Part shown: in pieces, positions 11,765 to 24,069 of the stretch
Position numbering within the stretch: position 1 is the stretch's first letter
Layout of the letters: each line of letters begins with the position of its first letter
NCBI GenBank assembly: GCA_029844215.1
Contig: CM056726.1
Location: 80,529,548-80,593,547, forward strand
DNA: 64,000 nucleotides
DNA from: Przewalskia tangutica
Lineage: Eukaryota; Streptophyta; Magnoliopsida; Solanales; Solanaceae
Direction of reading: 5' to 3'
Notes under the pieces: model-generated
What the model saw: only the letters and a program-made list of their open reading frames with translations
What the model was told of the DNA's origin: nothing
The model's database searches: none
Program-made: the position numbers and the translations under genes

Positions 11765-11775
11765 GCTCGATACCA
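11765..11775 (-). other. Primer-binding site, initiator tRNA-Met type
   Basis: The minus strand reads TGGTATCGAGC, one base short of TGGTATCAGAGC, four bases inside the 5' LTR end. It matches the 3' end of plant initiator tRNA-Met. Confidence 0.75.
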
Positions 11776-11779
11776 CTTT

Positions 11780-14700
11780 TGTCACGACCGAACCGGGCGT
11801 GGTCGTGCCTACCGGGCACCCGGTGATACAACATCAGTGTCGGCGGAATATAAAAGCGATACATGAAACAATGTAAAGAAGACACATGTTTATCCGGAGA
11901 AAAGTTGCCCTTTGGCATATATATATAAATACCCAAAATGAACAGTTACATCCCAACTTTACAACAGGACTACAGACCTCTAAGAGTTTAAAACAACAAT
12001 GGCGGGACAAAGCCCCGCCATACCCCTGAATGCAAATACCTACAACGACGGGGACCGTACGAAATGCTAAGCCTCGGAGAAAGCGGAGCTTTTCCAACGC
12101 TGAAAGCGATGATCCTAGAGCGGGGATCAACGGTAGGAGTACCTCTGTGCGGCATGAACGCAGCCCGAAGGAGTCGATCTACAATTACCAAGTATGTGAA
12201 ACTGTAAAGTTCTTTAAATGAAATCAAAGTATTTAAAACCATGTAAAAAAACAATTAGTTCAATGTGCACAAAGTGCCATATCACAAACAAGAACAATAA
12301 TAGGTAAAGCGAATGTGTCTTTCCTAGGTGCGAATGATCGAAGCAAGGCCAATCACCCATAGTATCATTATGCATGCCTAACCACGGACTCCGCGATCGC
12401 ATAGGTCACACATAGACCGCGTGAGGTATTCTCGCGTCGGGGTAGCTAACCCCGATACGCTGGACTCCGCGATCCGCATAGTCTCGATAGACGCGTAGTC
12501 ACACGAGACCGCATAGGGCATCCCGCGTCGGGCTAATACACCGGAATGATCAATCCGGAGCATACCGTTGCTCGCGTAGTCACGCAGACCGCGTAGCCGT
12601 ATAGACCGCGTCAAGGGTGGCCACCGGTATAATAAGTCGAGGGGTATGTGATATAATAACGATCTGGGCTTAACGTCTAACAACGTAAGCACAACAAGAA
12701 TAACATCACAAGACACTAACACACGTAGTATCATAACATGGGTACTTATCAAACCAGCAGAAAGGTATCACAGGGCCAATACCAGTAAAACATAGACAAG
12801 CTAACCACACAAGGTACTTTAATGTTTACGTTAACAAAACCAAGTTCTATCTCCAAAGTACTACATACATTAATTCTTTAAGAGGTCCATTTCTTTTATA
12901 AAGGTCACCCGATACCCGTAGTAATAGAGTGACTAACATTTTTAAGTAAACCAGAACACTTTTTATAAATCAAGTAACAACATTTTTTTCTAAACATTCA
13001 AGTTTGCCTAATTTTAGATGCTCAAGTTTCTCATTTTCGAAAGGTTCCGTAGTTCATAGTCTTAATCACTTAATGATATAGTTCTCCTTTAAAAAGATTT
13101 GAGAAACATATGCCTTATATGTGAGTAGGTTATTCTTGTTTATAACAATCTTATTAAAGCAGCCATGATCTAGGAAATATCATTTTGTCTCATCTTAGCT
13201 TCTATGCAGATGGAGGTTTCTACTGCTTTTAATAATAATTTATTAGTCAATACTTTTCCCTTTATTAACGCTGCAGTGGTTTGTGCGATACTTATTCTGA
13301 TTTCCGAAATCAGTAAAACATTATTCCTTTTAAAAACCAAGTACTCATTACTCACGAATGAGGTTTCACACCTTTTAACAAAACTCATATTAATTCAATT
13401 AAGTCAAGTCTTTTATCTTTTAAGATTAAGTCTCTTAACTTCTAAATCAGTAAACCATTCTTTTTATCTCGCTTAAGACGTTATACCTAACTTCCCATAA
13501 AGCTAGTATAACTCTTATATTTTCAAAACCAAGTATTACTCTTCTTTCAAAAAGGTTTCTTAATTCTTTTGAAATACATTCAAGGTTCTTATTATTCAGG
13601 CTTAAGTCAAAAGACATTGCCATAAAACTACGTTCTGTTAACACACGTCGCCTCTGCGTACCATATATATATTCTTGTAAAATACTTCCAGATTCTTATT
13701 ATTCAGGCTTAAGTCAAAAGACATTGCCACACGTACGTCTACCGTACTATATATATATTCCTTTAAAATATCATGCTCAAGAGTATAGGAAGAATCACAT
13801 ACCTTCTCGGCGAAATCCACCTGCCAAGTAGAATATGTCGCGCGCAGAGAATCGACCTATAACAGTCAAATACGTCTATCAACTTCTAGACTGTACTGTA
13901 TAAAGCTCTAAGCAGAGGGTTCGCTATTCTATGGACATTTGGGCAGCACTTCCCTACCTGGTAAACTATACAGTCTACTGTAAATACAGTCTTATGTAAG
14001 TACAGTTCAAATATTCTTCTTTAATACCCTTCTACGGTGATAACAGTTCATTTCTATTCTGTAATATCCTTCTAAGTATTTAATAATTATTCCTATACTT
14101 CTACAGTATGTACATTCTAATTACAAAAGGAGGATAAGGCTTATTTACCTCGATAAGCCCAATATTATCCAAGTATAAACGTCGATCCTGAGCGAGGTTT
14201 AGCTCCCAAATGCACGCTCCGATAGCTCCAATAACCCTTAGAAGTTCTACAACACTTCTACTTAAATACTATAAGGGATTTGGGCTAGGGTATTTAGGAA
14301 TAGTAACTATACTTGGAAGACAACATTTCTACCAAGGGAGGGGGGTGGTGTTTCGGCTAGGGCTTGCTTTAGAGGGGTGGCTCTCGGCCAAGCCACTAAG
14401 GCTAGAGGGGGAGGGGGTGTTGGACGAAAATACTACAAGAGAGGGGAGGGAATTTCAAGACTTGGAGAATGAGTTGTGGATGAAGAACTCTTCATCTAAA
14501 GGGGGGTATTTATAGGTCAAGCAATGGCCAACCAATGGCCAAGATGATGCCAAGTGCAAGGCAAGTGTGAGGTGAGGATTTAGGAAAGTGTCCATTCTAT
14601 CTACTACACAAAAATATCCTACCAACTCCTTGACAAAAAAGGCCACCCAATCGTCCCATTTCATGGCGTCCCCAATGAGAGGGTGACAAGTGTCGCCCTC

Positions 14701-14908
14701 TCATTGGTCCAAAATGTTTCGTCTCTCGGAAAAATCCGCAAAAATTAGAAATGACATAGCGTAATTTACCTACAGAGTTGTGTAAAGCGTTTTGTCGAAA
14801 ACGACTCTAACCGGGTGTTGTGCACAAAATAAAACGTCCAAGACAACTTTAAAGTTCAAACTTTTCTCGTCGTCCCACGTATATACTGCGAAATCTGAGG
14901 GTATAACA
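11780..14908 (-). repeat. 5' LTR of the inner element
   Basis: Starts TGTCACGACCG and ends GGGTATAACA. It carries the same blocks as 6222-9363: array 12385-12625, long-class block about 12765-13455, module duplication 13583-13761, TATA 14507-14514. Confidence 0.9.
14507..14514 (-). promoter_or_regulatory. LTR TATA box
   Basis: TATAAATA followed by CCCCCC on the minus strand. As part of the 5' LTR it would drive the inner element's genomic RNA. Confidence 0.65.
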
Positions 14909-14914
14909 TTGCCA

Positions 14915-15830
14915 CTAATCACGAAGGTGAGTCTACATCCGCGCCACTCTGGTCGGACAATTTCATAAAATGGCCTGCTGTCATGAAGCATAACAAGCCA
15001 GAAGAAGTATGACACTCACAATGACATCTACCACAACGGCCACAGAGGTGGGGTGGCCTCCTGCAGCTAACACCCTTCCTCTCCGAACTCTCAATCCACA
15101 ACCGATCGGTAGGTGAGTCCTCTACTTGCATCCTCCTACTTGAACATTCTCGTCACATGGCCACGGCGGCGCAGTAAAACAAGTACCAACAAAAAAGCGG
15201 CATTCCGGGATGGCGTCACGCCTGTGTATGAACGAGGAAAATCGAACGGTGGTGGATCCTACGTGTGGTTATCCAGCGACCACAGCTCGACCAACTCCTG
15301 CATACCGAGCGTCACGAAGTGCAGCGGAGGACCACTGCATCTTGGCGGGCGCATATCGATCTGCGGTGAGGCGGTCGCCTCGAAAGTTACCAAAGGACCT
15401 GCTTTGCAGCCTCTTCTTGATCTTGGTTAACCCGTCGATCCTTACGTTTCTCGGCACATTGCGTAAGCGTCTGCGGGACATGCTCGTACTGATCAAGAGC
15501 TACTCTCTTGCACAACCTCTCTTAGATAGTCATCAAGACACTGTGATAAATCGGTACATAATATACTCTCGGGTTGCTAAATCCATAGCTAATGAGTCGT
15601 CTCTTTGCAATCCATACTTTACGCTCGGGTCGTGGGCGAAGGTTCAAATATCATGGCGCGATGGAGCTGCTGCCGTGTTGAACTCTCTTTGGGGTGGCGA
15701 CGTCGCGAGAACTCCGAAAGAAGCACCACCTCGGGTGATGATTGGGCATGTGCCCTCGTAACCCTCGTGCTCTGCTCGCGACTCCGCCATTGCCTTGCCG
15801 CCATACGGGCGGGTTGCGCTGCGGAGGCAT
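14915..15830 (-). pseudogene. gag: Gag pseudogene of the outer element
   Basis: The minus-strand ATG at 15830 is ~200 bases from the 5' LTR edge at 16033, matching the other elements. The frame is lost repeatedly. The zinc-knuckle area around 14930-15200 parallels the inner element's gag, but the cysteines are scattered over frames. The 3' end of this gag was separated by insertion of the inner element; its remaining bases continue near 6180-6221. It is non-functional. Confidence 0.6.
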
Positions 15831-16017
15831 AATCGGTAAAGGAAAGGAATACGTTAGAGGTCCGACTTGTAACACAACTCTAAGGCACGATCTCGAGTGA
15901 GAAGAATGAAAACCAATCCTAAATATCCTGCGACCTCACGATTATTGGTGTGGTGCACAACACCGATAATCAAGACTCTACTAGATACGGTCTGTAGACA
16001 CTTTCCGAGATAACACG

Positions 16018-16028
16018 GCTCGATACCA
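16018..16028 (-). other. Primer-binding site, initiator tRNA-Met type
   Basis: TGGTATCGAGC on the minus strand, next to the LTR edge at 16033; same variant as at 11765-11775. Confidence 0.75.
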
Positions 16029-16032
16029 CTTT

Positions 16033-18233
16033 TGTCACGACCGTTCGGGGCAGTGGCGTGCCTTACCCGCACCCAGTAGTCATACATCCGAGAAATCGTG
16101 GAATATAAAACAAGACATGAAATGAAAGCGATTGCCTTTCGCATATATATATAAAAATTTGAACACGACGATTACATCCCTTTTACAAACTCGCCACAGC
16201 ATTACTCTGCACCTAAGAATGTTAGAATAACAACGACGGACGAGGCCGCCATACCACGAATGTAAGAACACTGCAACGGGGACTATACCAAAGATAAGCC
16301 TCGGAGAAACGGAGCTTCCCAAAATGACTGTGATCCTAGGCGAGGATCGGCGGCGGTGTACCTCTACTGCGGCGTGAACGGCCCGAAGAGTCGATCTGGC
16401 AGTACCAAGTATCTGGCCCGAAAATCGTAAATGAAATCATAATAGTCTATATAAAGCGTAAGACATATATGATAACCAATTTACGATACACAATATATAG
16501 CGATCATGTCAAGTCGGGACTCACGCCGCCAAAGTCATCACTCAAATATAACCATGGGTCTCATGCCCAATATCAATCATGCGTGGAATTCCTTCCTCAC
16601 CGTCGTGATCAGTGATATAAAAACACCAAGGAATACACATGAACACCGGGTCCCACCTGTGTCATAATAAAATCGTACGGGGTAAGTACGAAGGCATATC
16701 CGACTACTAAAACCCACAGTACCAACAATGTCATAAACTGTATCACTAGGTCTTTCTAGACCGCCACATGATCGAAGGCCACTCGCGCGATATCAATGTC
16801 GCGCGTCTAATCCTAGAACTTCCAGACTCGCATAGGCCACACACATAGGCGCGTGAGGTATTCCCGCGTCGAGGGTAGCTACTCTTCGGCATCGCCCCGA
16901 CTCGTGGTCCGCATGGCCACATAGACCGCATGGCCACATGGACCGCACACTAACACGGAACTCGTAGCTCTGCGCATAGTCCTGCGGACCGCATGTGGTA
17001 TTCTCGAATCATAGTCACACGCATCGCACGAGGTGTACCTCGCGTGAGCGGCAACCCCTGGTATATCATGTCAAGAGGTGAGTGATATAATACTAACATA
17101 ACGACTTATCGTTAAACAACATAAGCACAACAAGGGAAACCCCCTTACACAACCATCACAAGACACTAACACACGTAGCATCCTAACATGTTTACTTATC
17201 AAATCAACAAGAAAGTATTACAAGGCTATCACAAACCAACATAGTCAAGTTATTCACACAAGGTACTTTCTATTTTATGCCAACAAGTTCGGGTTTTTAT
17301 CCCCAAAGTACTTCATACATTATCTCTTTAAAAAGATCATGTTTCTTTCACAAGAGTCACACGATACCCGTAGTATTAAAAAATAGAGTGACTATCTTTT
17401 TATGTAAACCAAAACAATTTCCCTTTTTAAAGACTAGTAACAACCTTCTTTTCCAAAAGTTCAAGTTTGCCTAAGTTCAATTACTCGAGTCTCTTATTTT
17501 CGAAAGGTTTCGTAGTTCATAGTCTTAATCACTTAATAATATAATTCACGTTTAAAACAATTTGAGAAACATATGTCTTATGTGTGAGTAGGTTATTCTT
17601 GTTCATAACAATCTTATTAAAGCAGCCATGATCTAGGAAATGTAATATCATTTTGTCTCATCTTAACTTCTATGCAGATGGAGGTTTCTACTGGTTTTAA
17701 TAATACTTAATTAGTCAATACATTTCCCTTTATTAGCGCTACAATGGTTTGTTCGATACTTATTCTCATTTCCGAAATCAATACAATGCGTTCATAAACA
17801 ATTAAGTAGACTGTTCCTTTTATCTCTCTTAAGTCGTTATACCTAACTTCCCATAAAGCTAGTATAACTCTTAATCTTTTAAAACCAAGTATTACTCTTC
17901 TTTCAAAAACGATTCTTAATTCTTTTGAAATACTTCAAGATTCTTATTATTTAGACTCAAGTCAAAAGACATCGCAGTAAAACCACGTCAGTTAATACAC
18001 GTACGTCTACCGTACTATATATATATTCTTTTAAAATATCATGCTCAAGAGGATAGGAAGAATCACATACCTCGCGACGATTATCGAAAAATAGCAAAAT
18101 GCTCCACCGCTAAAACCCGGCTAGCCTTGTCAACCTTTCAAGTAGAACATGCTACTCGCAGAACTTTCAACCTATAAAGGCCATATACGTCTATCAACGT
18201 CTAGACTACTCTGTAGAATATTCTAAGGAGAGG
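16033..18233 (-). repeat. 5' LTR of the outer element (right part missing)
   Basis: Starts TGTCACGACCG beside the PBS. It is nearly identical to 2280-3430 over its AT-rich part and is broken at 18233 by the next element; its TATA-bearing right part is not seen again in the window. The five bases before the break are AGAGG. Confidence 0.85.
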
Positions 18234-19232
18234 TGTCACGACCCGTTCCGGGGCCCGTGACTGGTGCCTTACCCGGGCACCCAAGTAGTCATACATCAGA
18301 GTAATCAGCGGAATATAAAAACAAGACATGAAACAGTTGTAAAATGAGAGACAGTTTATCTGAAGAAAAGCTGGCCTTTCGGCATATATACATATAACCC
18401 AAGTTTTTGCAGTTACATCCCAAATGTACAATAGGACTACAGACCTCTAGGAAATTAAACAACTATGGCGGGACAGGGCCCATACCATACCTGTATACAA
18501 AACTAATTACAACAGATAGAGCATACCCAAAAGTAGAGCCTCCGGAGAAGATGGAGCTCCTGATACCAACGCAAAAGATCCTAAGGATGCGGATCTAGCA
18601 CCTGCTTGCCCTTACCTGCGGCATGAACGCAGCCCCCCGAAGGAGGTCAATACAACAGGTACTAAGTATGCGAAACTGTAAAGTACTTTAAATGAAGACA
18701 TATCATTTTTTAAAATCAGTTTACATATATGTAACAACCAAGGTAACCGCACATAGTGCCACATCATAAACAAGAGCAACAATAGGTAAATCAATGTGTC
18801 TTTTCTAGGCTGCGAATGATCGAAGCAGGGCCAATTGCCCGTAGTATCACCATGCAAGCCTAATACTGGACTCCCGTAGTCCGCATAGGCCACTCACATA
18901 GGCCCGCATAGGGTATATAACCCCGCATCGAGGGTAGCTACTCCTCGGCGTCGCCCCGACTCGTAGTCCGCGTAGCCACATAGGCCGCGTGAGGTATAAC
19001 CCGCACTAACACGGAACTCCGTAGCTCGCATAGGTCCCCTGGACCGCATGAGGTATTCTCGAATCATGGTCCTGCATCACCGAAGTCTACCCCGCATCGG
19101 AGGCGACTTAACCCCCGGTAATATGTCAAGAGGTGAGTGATATTACACTAACCTAACAGCTTATCGTTAAACAACATAAGCACAACAAGAATACTCTCTT
19201 ACACAAACGTTACAAGACACTAACACACATAG
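18234..19232 (-). repeat. 3' LTR, left segment
   Basis: Starts TGTCACGACCC, contains the array at 18860-19110, and ends with CATAG (19228-19232), the left copy of the target duplication of element A. It continues at 38069. Confidence 0.9.
19228..19232. repeat. Target site duplication CATAG (left)
   Basis: Matched by CATAG at 38069-38073, directly after the GTGACA end of element A. Confidence 0.9.
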
Positions 19233-22200
19233 TGTTATACCCCGTAGTTGCAGGGTATGTATGTGAGGACGTACGTACGAGAGTACGGCAGAATTTTGAA
19301 AAGAAAGAAAGATGTGAGTTTCAACGGTAAAGTTTCCGGTTTTTTTTGTGAAGAAAAAGGTTCGTTAATGATAATTGGATTCCCCGATTTGGTATATGGG
19401 CTTCTTAAATTATATTAGAATTTTGAGATTTTATTTTCGGAAATGGTCACGTGGGGCCACGGAGAAATTCTGGTTTTGTAGGCCCGCTTTGTTTTGAGAT
19501 TTCGGTATTTTGGATATTTTGAAGACGAAATATTCAGGCGAATCGGGGCGACACGTGTCACCACATGTGGCACCCGGCGAAATATTTATTGTGCACAACA
19601 CCCGATTAGAGTCGTTTTTAGACGAAACGTTTTACTAAGCGTACGAAGGGAAAATTCCGGCTATGTCATTTAGTATTTTTGCGGATTTTTCCGAGAGACG
19701 AAATGTTTTGGACCAACGAGAGGGCAACACTTGGCACCCTCTCATTGGTGGACTTGAGGGCGGAATTAGGGCCGAATGGATGGGCAAGTTGTGGTAGATA
19801 TTTGTGTAGATATTTGTGAGGGATTTGTGGAGTAGGGTTAGGGTGCACTTGGCTTGATCTTGGCCTTACACTTGCCTTGCACATGGCTTAATCTTGGCCA
19901 TTGGTTGGCTTTTGGTTTTCCTATAAATACCCCCCCTTAGTGATGAACTTATTCATCCACTCCTCACTTTGTCTAAGCCTTGAAAACTCTCCTCCCTCTT
20001 GAGTGTTCTCGTCAAAGCCTTCCCCTCCCCTTTGAGTGGCCTTATGGCGAGAGCCTCCTCCCTTTGAGGTGCTAGCCAGTGGGGTACCCCACTGCTAGTT
20101 GTTTTCGTATAATACCCTCCTGTGGTATTGAAATACTTCTCAAGTATTGTTATAATGCCCAAAATACCTTAGCCTTTACCTTATAGTTTTCCAAAAGTTA
20201 CCTCTATCGTAGAGCAGGAAATACTACCTTTTGTCCATTTAAGTCTCAAACCGAACCCCGAAGGAACTCTTCATAGTTGGGTGAAGTATGTAGGTAGAAG
20301 TTGGTTAGAACTTCTAAGGGTTGTTTGGAGCGGATTGGAGCGCACGGAGTAGGAGCTAAACCTTGCTCAGGATCGACTTTTATCTCGGATAATTTTGGGC
20401 TTGTCGAGGTAAATATTCTTGTCCCCTTATTGTAATTGGAGATTACATGTTGTAGGATTATATAGTTGAAGTATAATATATATAGAATCAACATAGCTTG
20501 CGTGATGTCTTTTGACTTAAGCTGAATTTAAAGAGGAGAATCGAATCAGTAATTACATAGGGTGTATTACATGAGAATTGTGTAGCATTGCTGTGTTGTA
20601 GAATTGTACACGTCCGGTTAGACGTGCAAACCCCCCCCCCCCTGGTTGGCTTGGTAGCCGGCCTCGATAGAGGAAGAGATTTACGCTGTTGCGGTGGGGA
20701 GAAGTCTTTGAATTTTACGTAGAATATGGAACCGTGCGGTTAGAAGTTAATAGGCGTTTGTGGCCTTATAGGTGGAAATCGCGAGTAGCGTATTCTACTT
20801 AAAGAGTGGAACGGCCAGCCGACATGATATTGTGGAGGCGTTTTGCTTATTATCGATAATCGTCGCGAGGTATGTGAACCTCTTCCTATCCTTCTAGCAT
20901 GATGCTTTGTAAACTATGTAGTACGGTAGACGTACGTGTGTTAAATGGGTTGGTTGGTTTAAAACATAGGGTGTTATAATAGCTTTATGGGAAGTTAGTT
21001 ATAACGACTCTATGTAGGTAAAAGATTGGTTTATTGATTGTAGAAGTTAAGAGACTTGATCTTGAAAGATAAGAGACTTAACTTGTTTTACTTGGTTATT
21101 AACATTTTGTTAAATGTGTTGTGAAACCTCATTCATGAGTAATGAGTACTTGGTTTTAAAAAGGATAATGTTTTATTGATTTGGAAATGAGAATAAGTGT
21201 CGAACAAACCACAAGCCGCTAATAAAGGAAAGTGTATTGACAAATAACTAATTGTTATTAAAACCGGTAGAAACCCCATCCGCATAGAAGCTAAGATAAG
21301 ACAAAATTGTATTACATTTCCTAGATCATGGTCATTGTAACAAGATTGTTGTAAACAAGAATAAGCGGCTCACGTCTGAAGACTTATGTTACTCAATTGT
21401 TTTAAAAGAGATTAAAACTATGAGTTATGAAACCTTTTTAAAATAAGAAACTGGAGCATTTGAAATTAGGCAAACTTGAACGTTTGGAAAATAATGTTGT
21501 TACTTGATTTTACAAAGGGAGTATTTTGGTTTACCTAAAAATGTGAGTCACTCTATTTTTATACTACGGGTATCGGGTGACCTTTATGAAAGGAATGGAT
21601 CTCTTAAAAAGGAATTTAACGTACGTAGTACTTTAGGGTTAAAACCCAGACTTTGATACAAAATGGAAGTACCTTGAGTTGTGTAACTCGCCTATGCTTG
21701 TTGTGATAGCCTTTGTTGTGCAAGTGTTGATATCAGGTGACTTCTTGGGAAGGAGTGGATCTTTTTATGAAAGTCTAGAAGTATGGTAATTTGCTCGAGC
21801 TTGTTTGTGATAGCCTGGTTGTGCGGTATATTGTTATTGAGGTCACAGGGACATGTCTACACCGATGCAGAATTCCGGGGGCATGTGGTCATGTGGCGGG
21901 CTTGATCACCCAGTATATTGTTGTTGAGGTTGCATGGGCATGTCTACACCGAGGTAGAATTCCGGGGGCATGTGGCCATGCGGCATTGTTATTACTGTTG
22001 CATCATCGACATGTCTGCCGTCACGAATCGGGGCATGCGGCCATGATGCGAACATGATTGATGTGGTGGGCATGAGACCCATAGTTATATTTGAGTAATG
22101 GCTTGAGGGCGTGAGTCCCTGACTTGACTTGACTGCTTTTATGTTGCGTACTGTATATTGGTTATCATACATGTCTCCTGTTTTATATGGTATTATGATT

Positions 22201-22667
22201 TAAGCTGCGATATTTTGATTTCACATACTTGGTACTGTTATCTTGACCTCGCCCGGGCTGCGTTCATGCCGCGGTAGGTACACCAGTGTTGATTCTCGCT
22301 CCTAGGGTCACAGTTCAGCGTTGGGAAGCTCCGTTTCTCCGGAGGCTTATCTTTGGTATGTACCCTGAGTTGTAGGTTCTTGTACAGTCAGGGGTATGGC
22401 GGGGCCCTGTCCCGTCATGTTGTATAAAAACTCTTAGAAGTGCATGTAAATCTGTTGTGGCGGGGTTTGTAAAAGGATTAAAGCATTCATTTTGAAAGAG
22501 TTGTTTATATATATTTTATTTGAAGGTAACCGTTTGGTTGACCTGTTTTATGATCATATATCTTGCTTCTTGTTTAAATTTTATATTCCGCTGGTTTTCT
22601 CTGATGTTGTATCACTAGGGTGCCCGGGGTAAGGCACCAGTCACGGGCCCGGGATCGGGTCGTGACA
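19233..22667 (+). repeat. 5' LTR of element A
   Basis: TGTTATACCCCG to GGGTCGTGACA. TATA at 19922-19929, a run of 12 C at 20631-20642, the GTTATA/TATAAC hairpin near 20970, the long-class block about 21040-21700, and a GGCATGTGG-rich variant of the array at 21840-22060. Confidence 0.92.
19922..19929 (+). promoter_or_regulatory. LTR TATA box of element A
   Basis: TATAAATA followed by seven C, ~690 bases into the LTR. It is the likely promoter of the element's genomic RNA. Confidence 0.7.
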
Positions 22668-22671
22668 AAAG

Positions 22672-22683
22672 TGGTATCAGAGC
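22672..22683 (+). other. Primer-binding site, initiator tRNA-Met
   Basis: A perfect TGGTATCAGAGC four bases after the LTR end. This is the cleanest copy in the window and anchors the assignment of the others. Confidence 0.9.
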
Positions 22684-22869
22684 AGTTAATCCTCGGAAAG
22701 TGTCTGAGCAGGTGTCTAGTAAGTCTTGATTATCGATGTGTTGTGCACCACATCTATAATCGGAGAGGCTGCAGGACATTTAGGATTGGTTTCCATTCTT
22801 CTCATTACGAGATCGTGCCTTAGAAATGTTGTAAGTTGGACCCTCCGACGTATCTCGTTTTTACCGATT

Positions 22870-24068
22870 ATGCCTCGCGCAAGGCAACCAGAGCCCGAGA
22901 AGGGCAAGCGAGGAGGCGCTAGTGAGATCTGAGAGGAATACGAGGCGCAGCCGTCGATTACTGAGTTGTGCTTGACAGCCCGAGTTTTGCGACGCCTTGA
23001 CCCAGCGAGTTTAGAACGCAGCGATGGCTGCTGAGACCACGATACTGAGCCTCGGTCCACGGCTGGAGCGGATGAGATAAGTACGAGAGATGGCCCGATT
23101 CTTTGGCGGTCGTGGCGAATATGAGATAATTTGAATCACGGCGATTCAGTTCGAGCACGATGGTTCACCCCGAGCGAATAGTTTGAGGCTACGGGACTTT
23201 CGAGTTGTAGCCGCGGTGTTACATGGATCGAGCGAGATGACCCTCGGGAGTTTATCAAGCGACTACATGATCATGAGTGATCGAGTCTCGAGGCGTAATC
23301 GGTGGTATTGGGTTCGCATCAGTGCGTGATCTGCGATTGGTAGTTTGATTCATGGGAGCTGTTAGGGAAGAGCATGCGCTTCCGGCCGTTTGGGACGAAG
23401 TTCTCGAGGCTTTTCTTGCACATTTCTTGCCCACGGATGAGAGGGCTCGGGTAAACAGTTTTTGACGTTGAGGCGGGGCGGGCGACGGTTAGAAACAATG
23501 TGGAGTTCGACTCATTAGCTCGGTATGTTCCCGCCGAGTAGCCGATATGGAGGATAGAGTGCACCGCTATGTCACGGGCTAGATGATTACTTGCGAGGCT
23601 TGTTCGAGTGTAGCTCTTCAGTAGGGCATGGACATTGCCGCATGCGAGCTCATGCGGGATGTGAGGCACGGAGAGGTCGGCGGATTGACCGGGATCGTAA
23701 AGAGGCGAGCAGCGAGGTCCTTTGGTGACTTTCGAGGAGGGCGGCCTCGGCGGCATGCTAGTTTTGTACCTCGCCCGGTCAGAGTGGTCCTCCACAACCT
23801 TCAGAGCATCCAGAGTATTCGGGAGCGGTCGAGGGCTCGAGGTTCAGTTTCGGGGAAGTAAGGGTGTTGGCGGATCACGGTCACCCTACCTCGGTGTGGT
23901 CGATGTGGTAGACGCATTTCGGGAGTGTCGTGGTGCCAAAGGAGCTTGTTACTTTGCGGCCAGCGGGGCCATTTGCGAATCTGTCCGACCAAGGGTAGCG
24001 GATGTTACGACTCGGCTTCGAGGATCGATGGTGGTTCATCACCTTCACTGGTATGCGCCTGCGGCGGG
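22870..24068 (+). pseudogene. gag: Gag pseudogene of element A
   Basis: ATG at 22870 opens MPRARQPEPEKGKRG, the basic gag N-terminus, and reaches a stop at 22932. The capsid-domain core is still readable in another frame near 23388-23460 (VWDEVLEAFLAHFLPTDERA) and around 23490 (NVEFDSLARYV). A degraded zinc knuckle lies near 23930-23990 (CYF...CE). At least four frame changes are needed to follow it. It would encode the RNA-packaging structural protein. It is the only protein region of element A, which lacks all enzymes. Confidence 0.75.
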
Positions 24069-24069
24069 G

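Larger units (their letters stand above)
6222..14908 (-). mobile_element. Inner minus-strand Ty3/gypsy element, complete ends, non-autonomous (gag + linker + IN stub)
   Basis: The layout on the minus strand is 5' LTR (11780-14908), PBS, gag, linker, integrase stub, PPT, 3' LTR (6222-9363). The LTRs are 3142 and 3129 bp, and their AT-rich halves (7141-8100 and 12680-13640) are almost identical, which suggests a young insertion. It lies in the outer element's gag region. The flanks at 6217-6221 (TAGCT) and 14909-14913 (TTGCC) are only an approximate target duplication. Protease, reverse transcriptase and RNase H are missing, so mobility would need enzymes supplied in trans. Confidence 0.85.
2097..18233 (-). 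mobile_element. Outer minus-strand Ty3/gypsy element, long-LTR class, non-autonomous, hosting a nested element
   Basis: From left to right the element reads 3' LTR (2097-4523), PPT, integrase remnant, linker, nested element (6222-14908), gag, PBS, 5' LTR (16033-18233). The two LTR parts (2280-3430 and 17040-18230) are nearly base-identical apart from a ~30 bp deletion near 2880 and a few substitutions, which supports pairing them as one element. Protease, reverse transcriptase and RNase H are absent. The 3' LTR is interrupted at 2096 by a plus-strand LTR and the 5' LTR at 18234 by another minus-strand element. Whether it is a natural non-autonomous form or a deletion derivative is inferred. 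Confidence 0.8.

Noticed and set aside
2097..18233. Tandem multi-LTR array (four LTRs sharing three internal regions) made by unequal recombination
   Set aside because: Outer LTRs (2097-4523, 16033-18233) match each other and inner LTRs match each other. PPT and PBS placement fits one element nested in another, so recombination is not needed.
22672..22683. A tRNA-Met gene near the primer-binding site
   Set aside because: Only the 12 bases complementary to the tRNA 3' end are present; no cloverleaf sequence surrounds them.
22680..22870. Toxin-antitoxin, phage or bacterial operon features
   Set aside because: No bacterial ribosome-binding sites, operons or bacterial protein families. LTR, PBS and PPT logic and Ty3/gypsy pol show plant repeat DNA.
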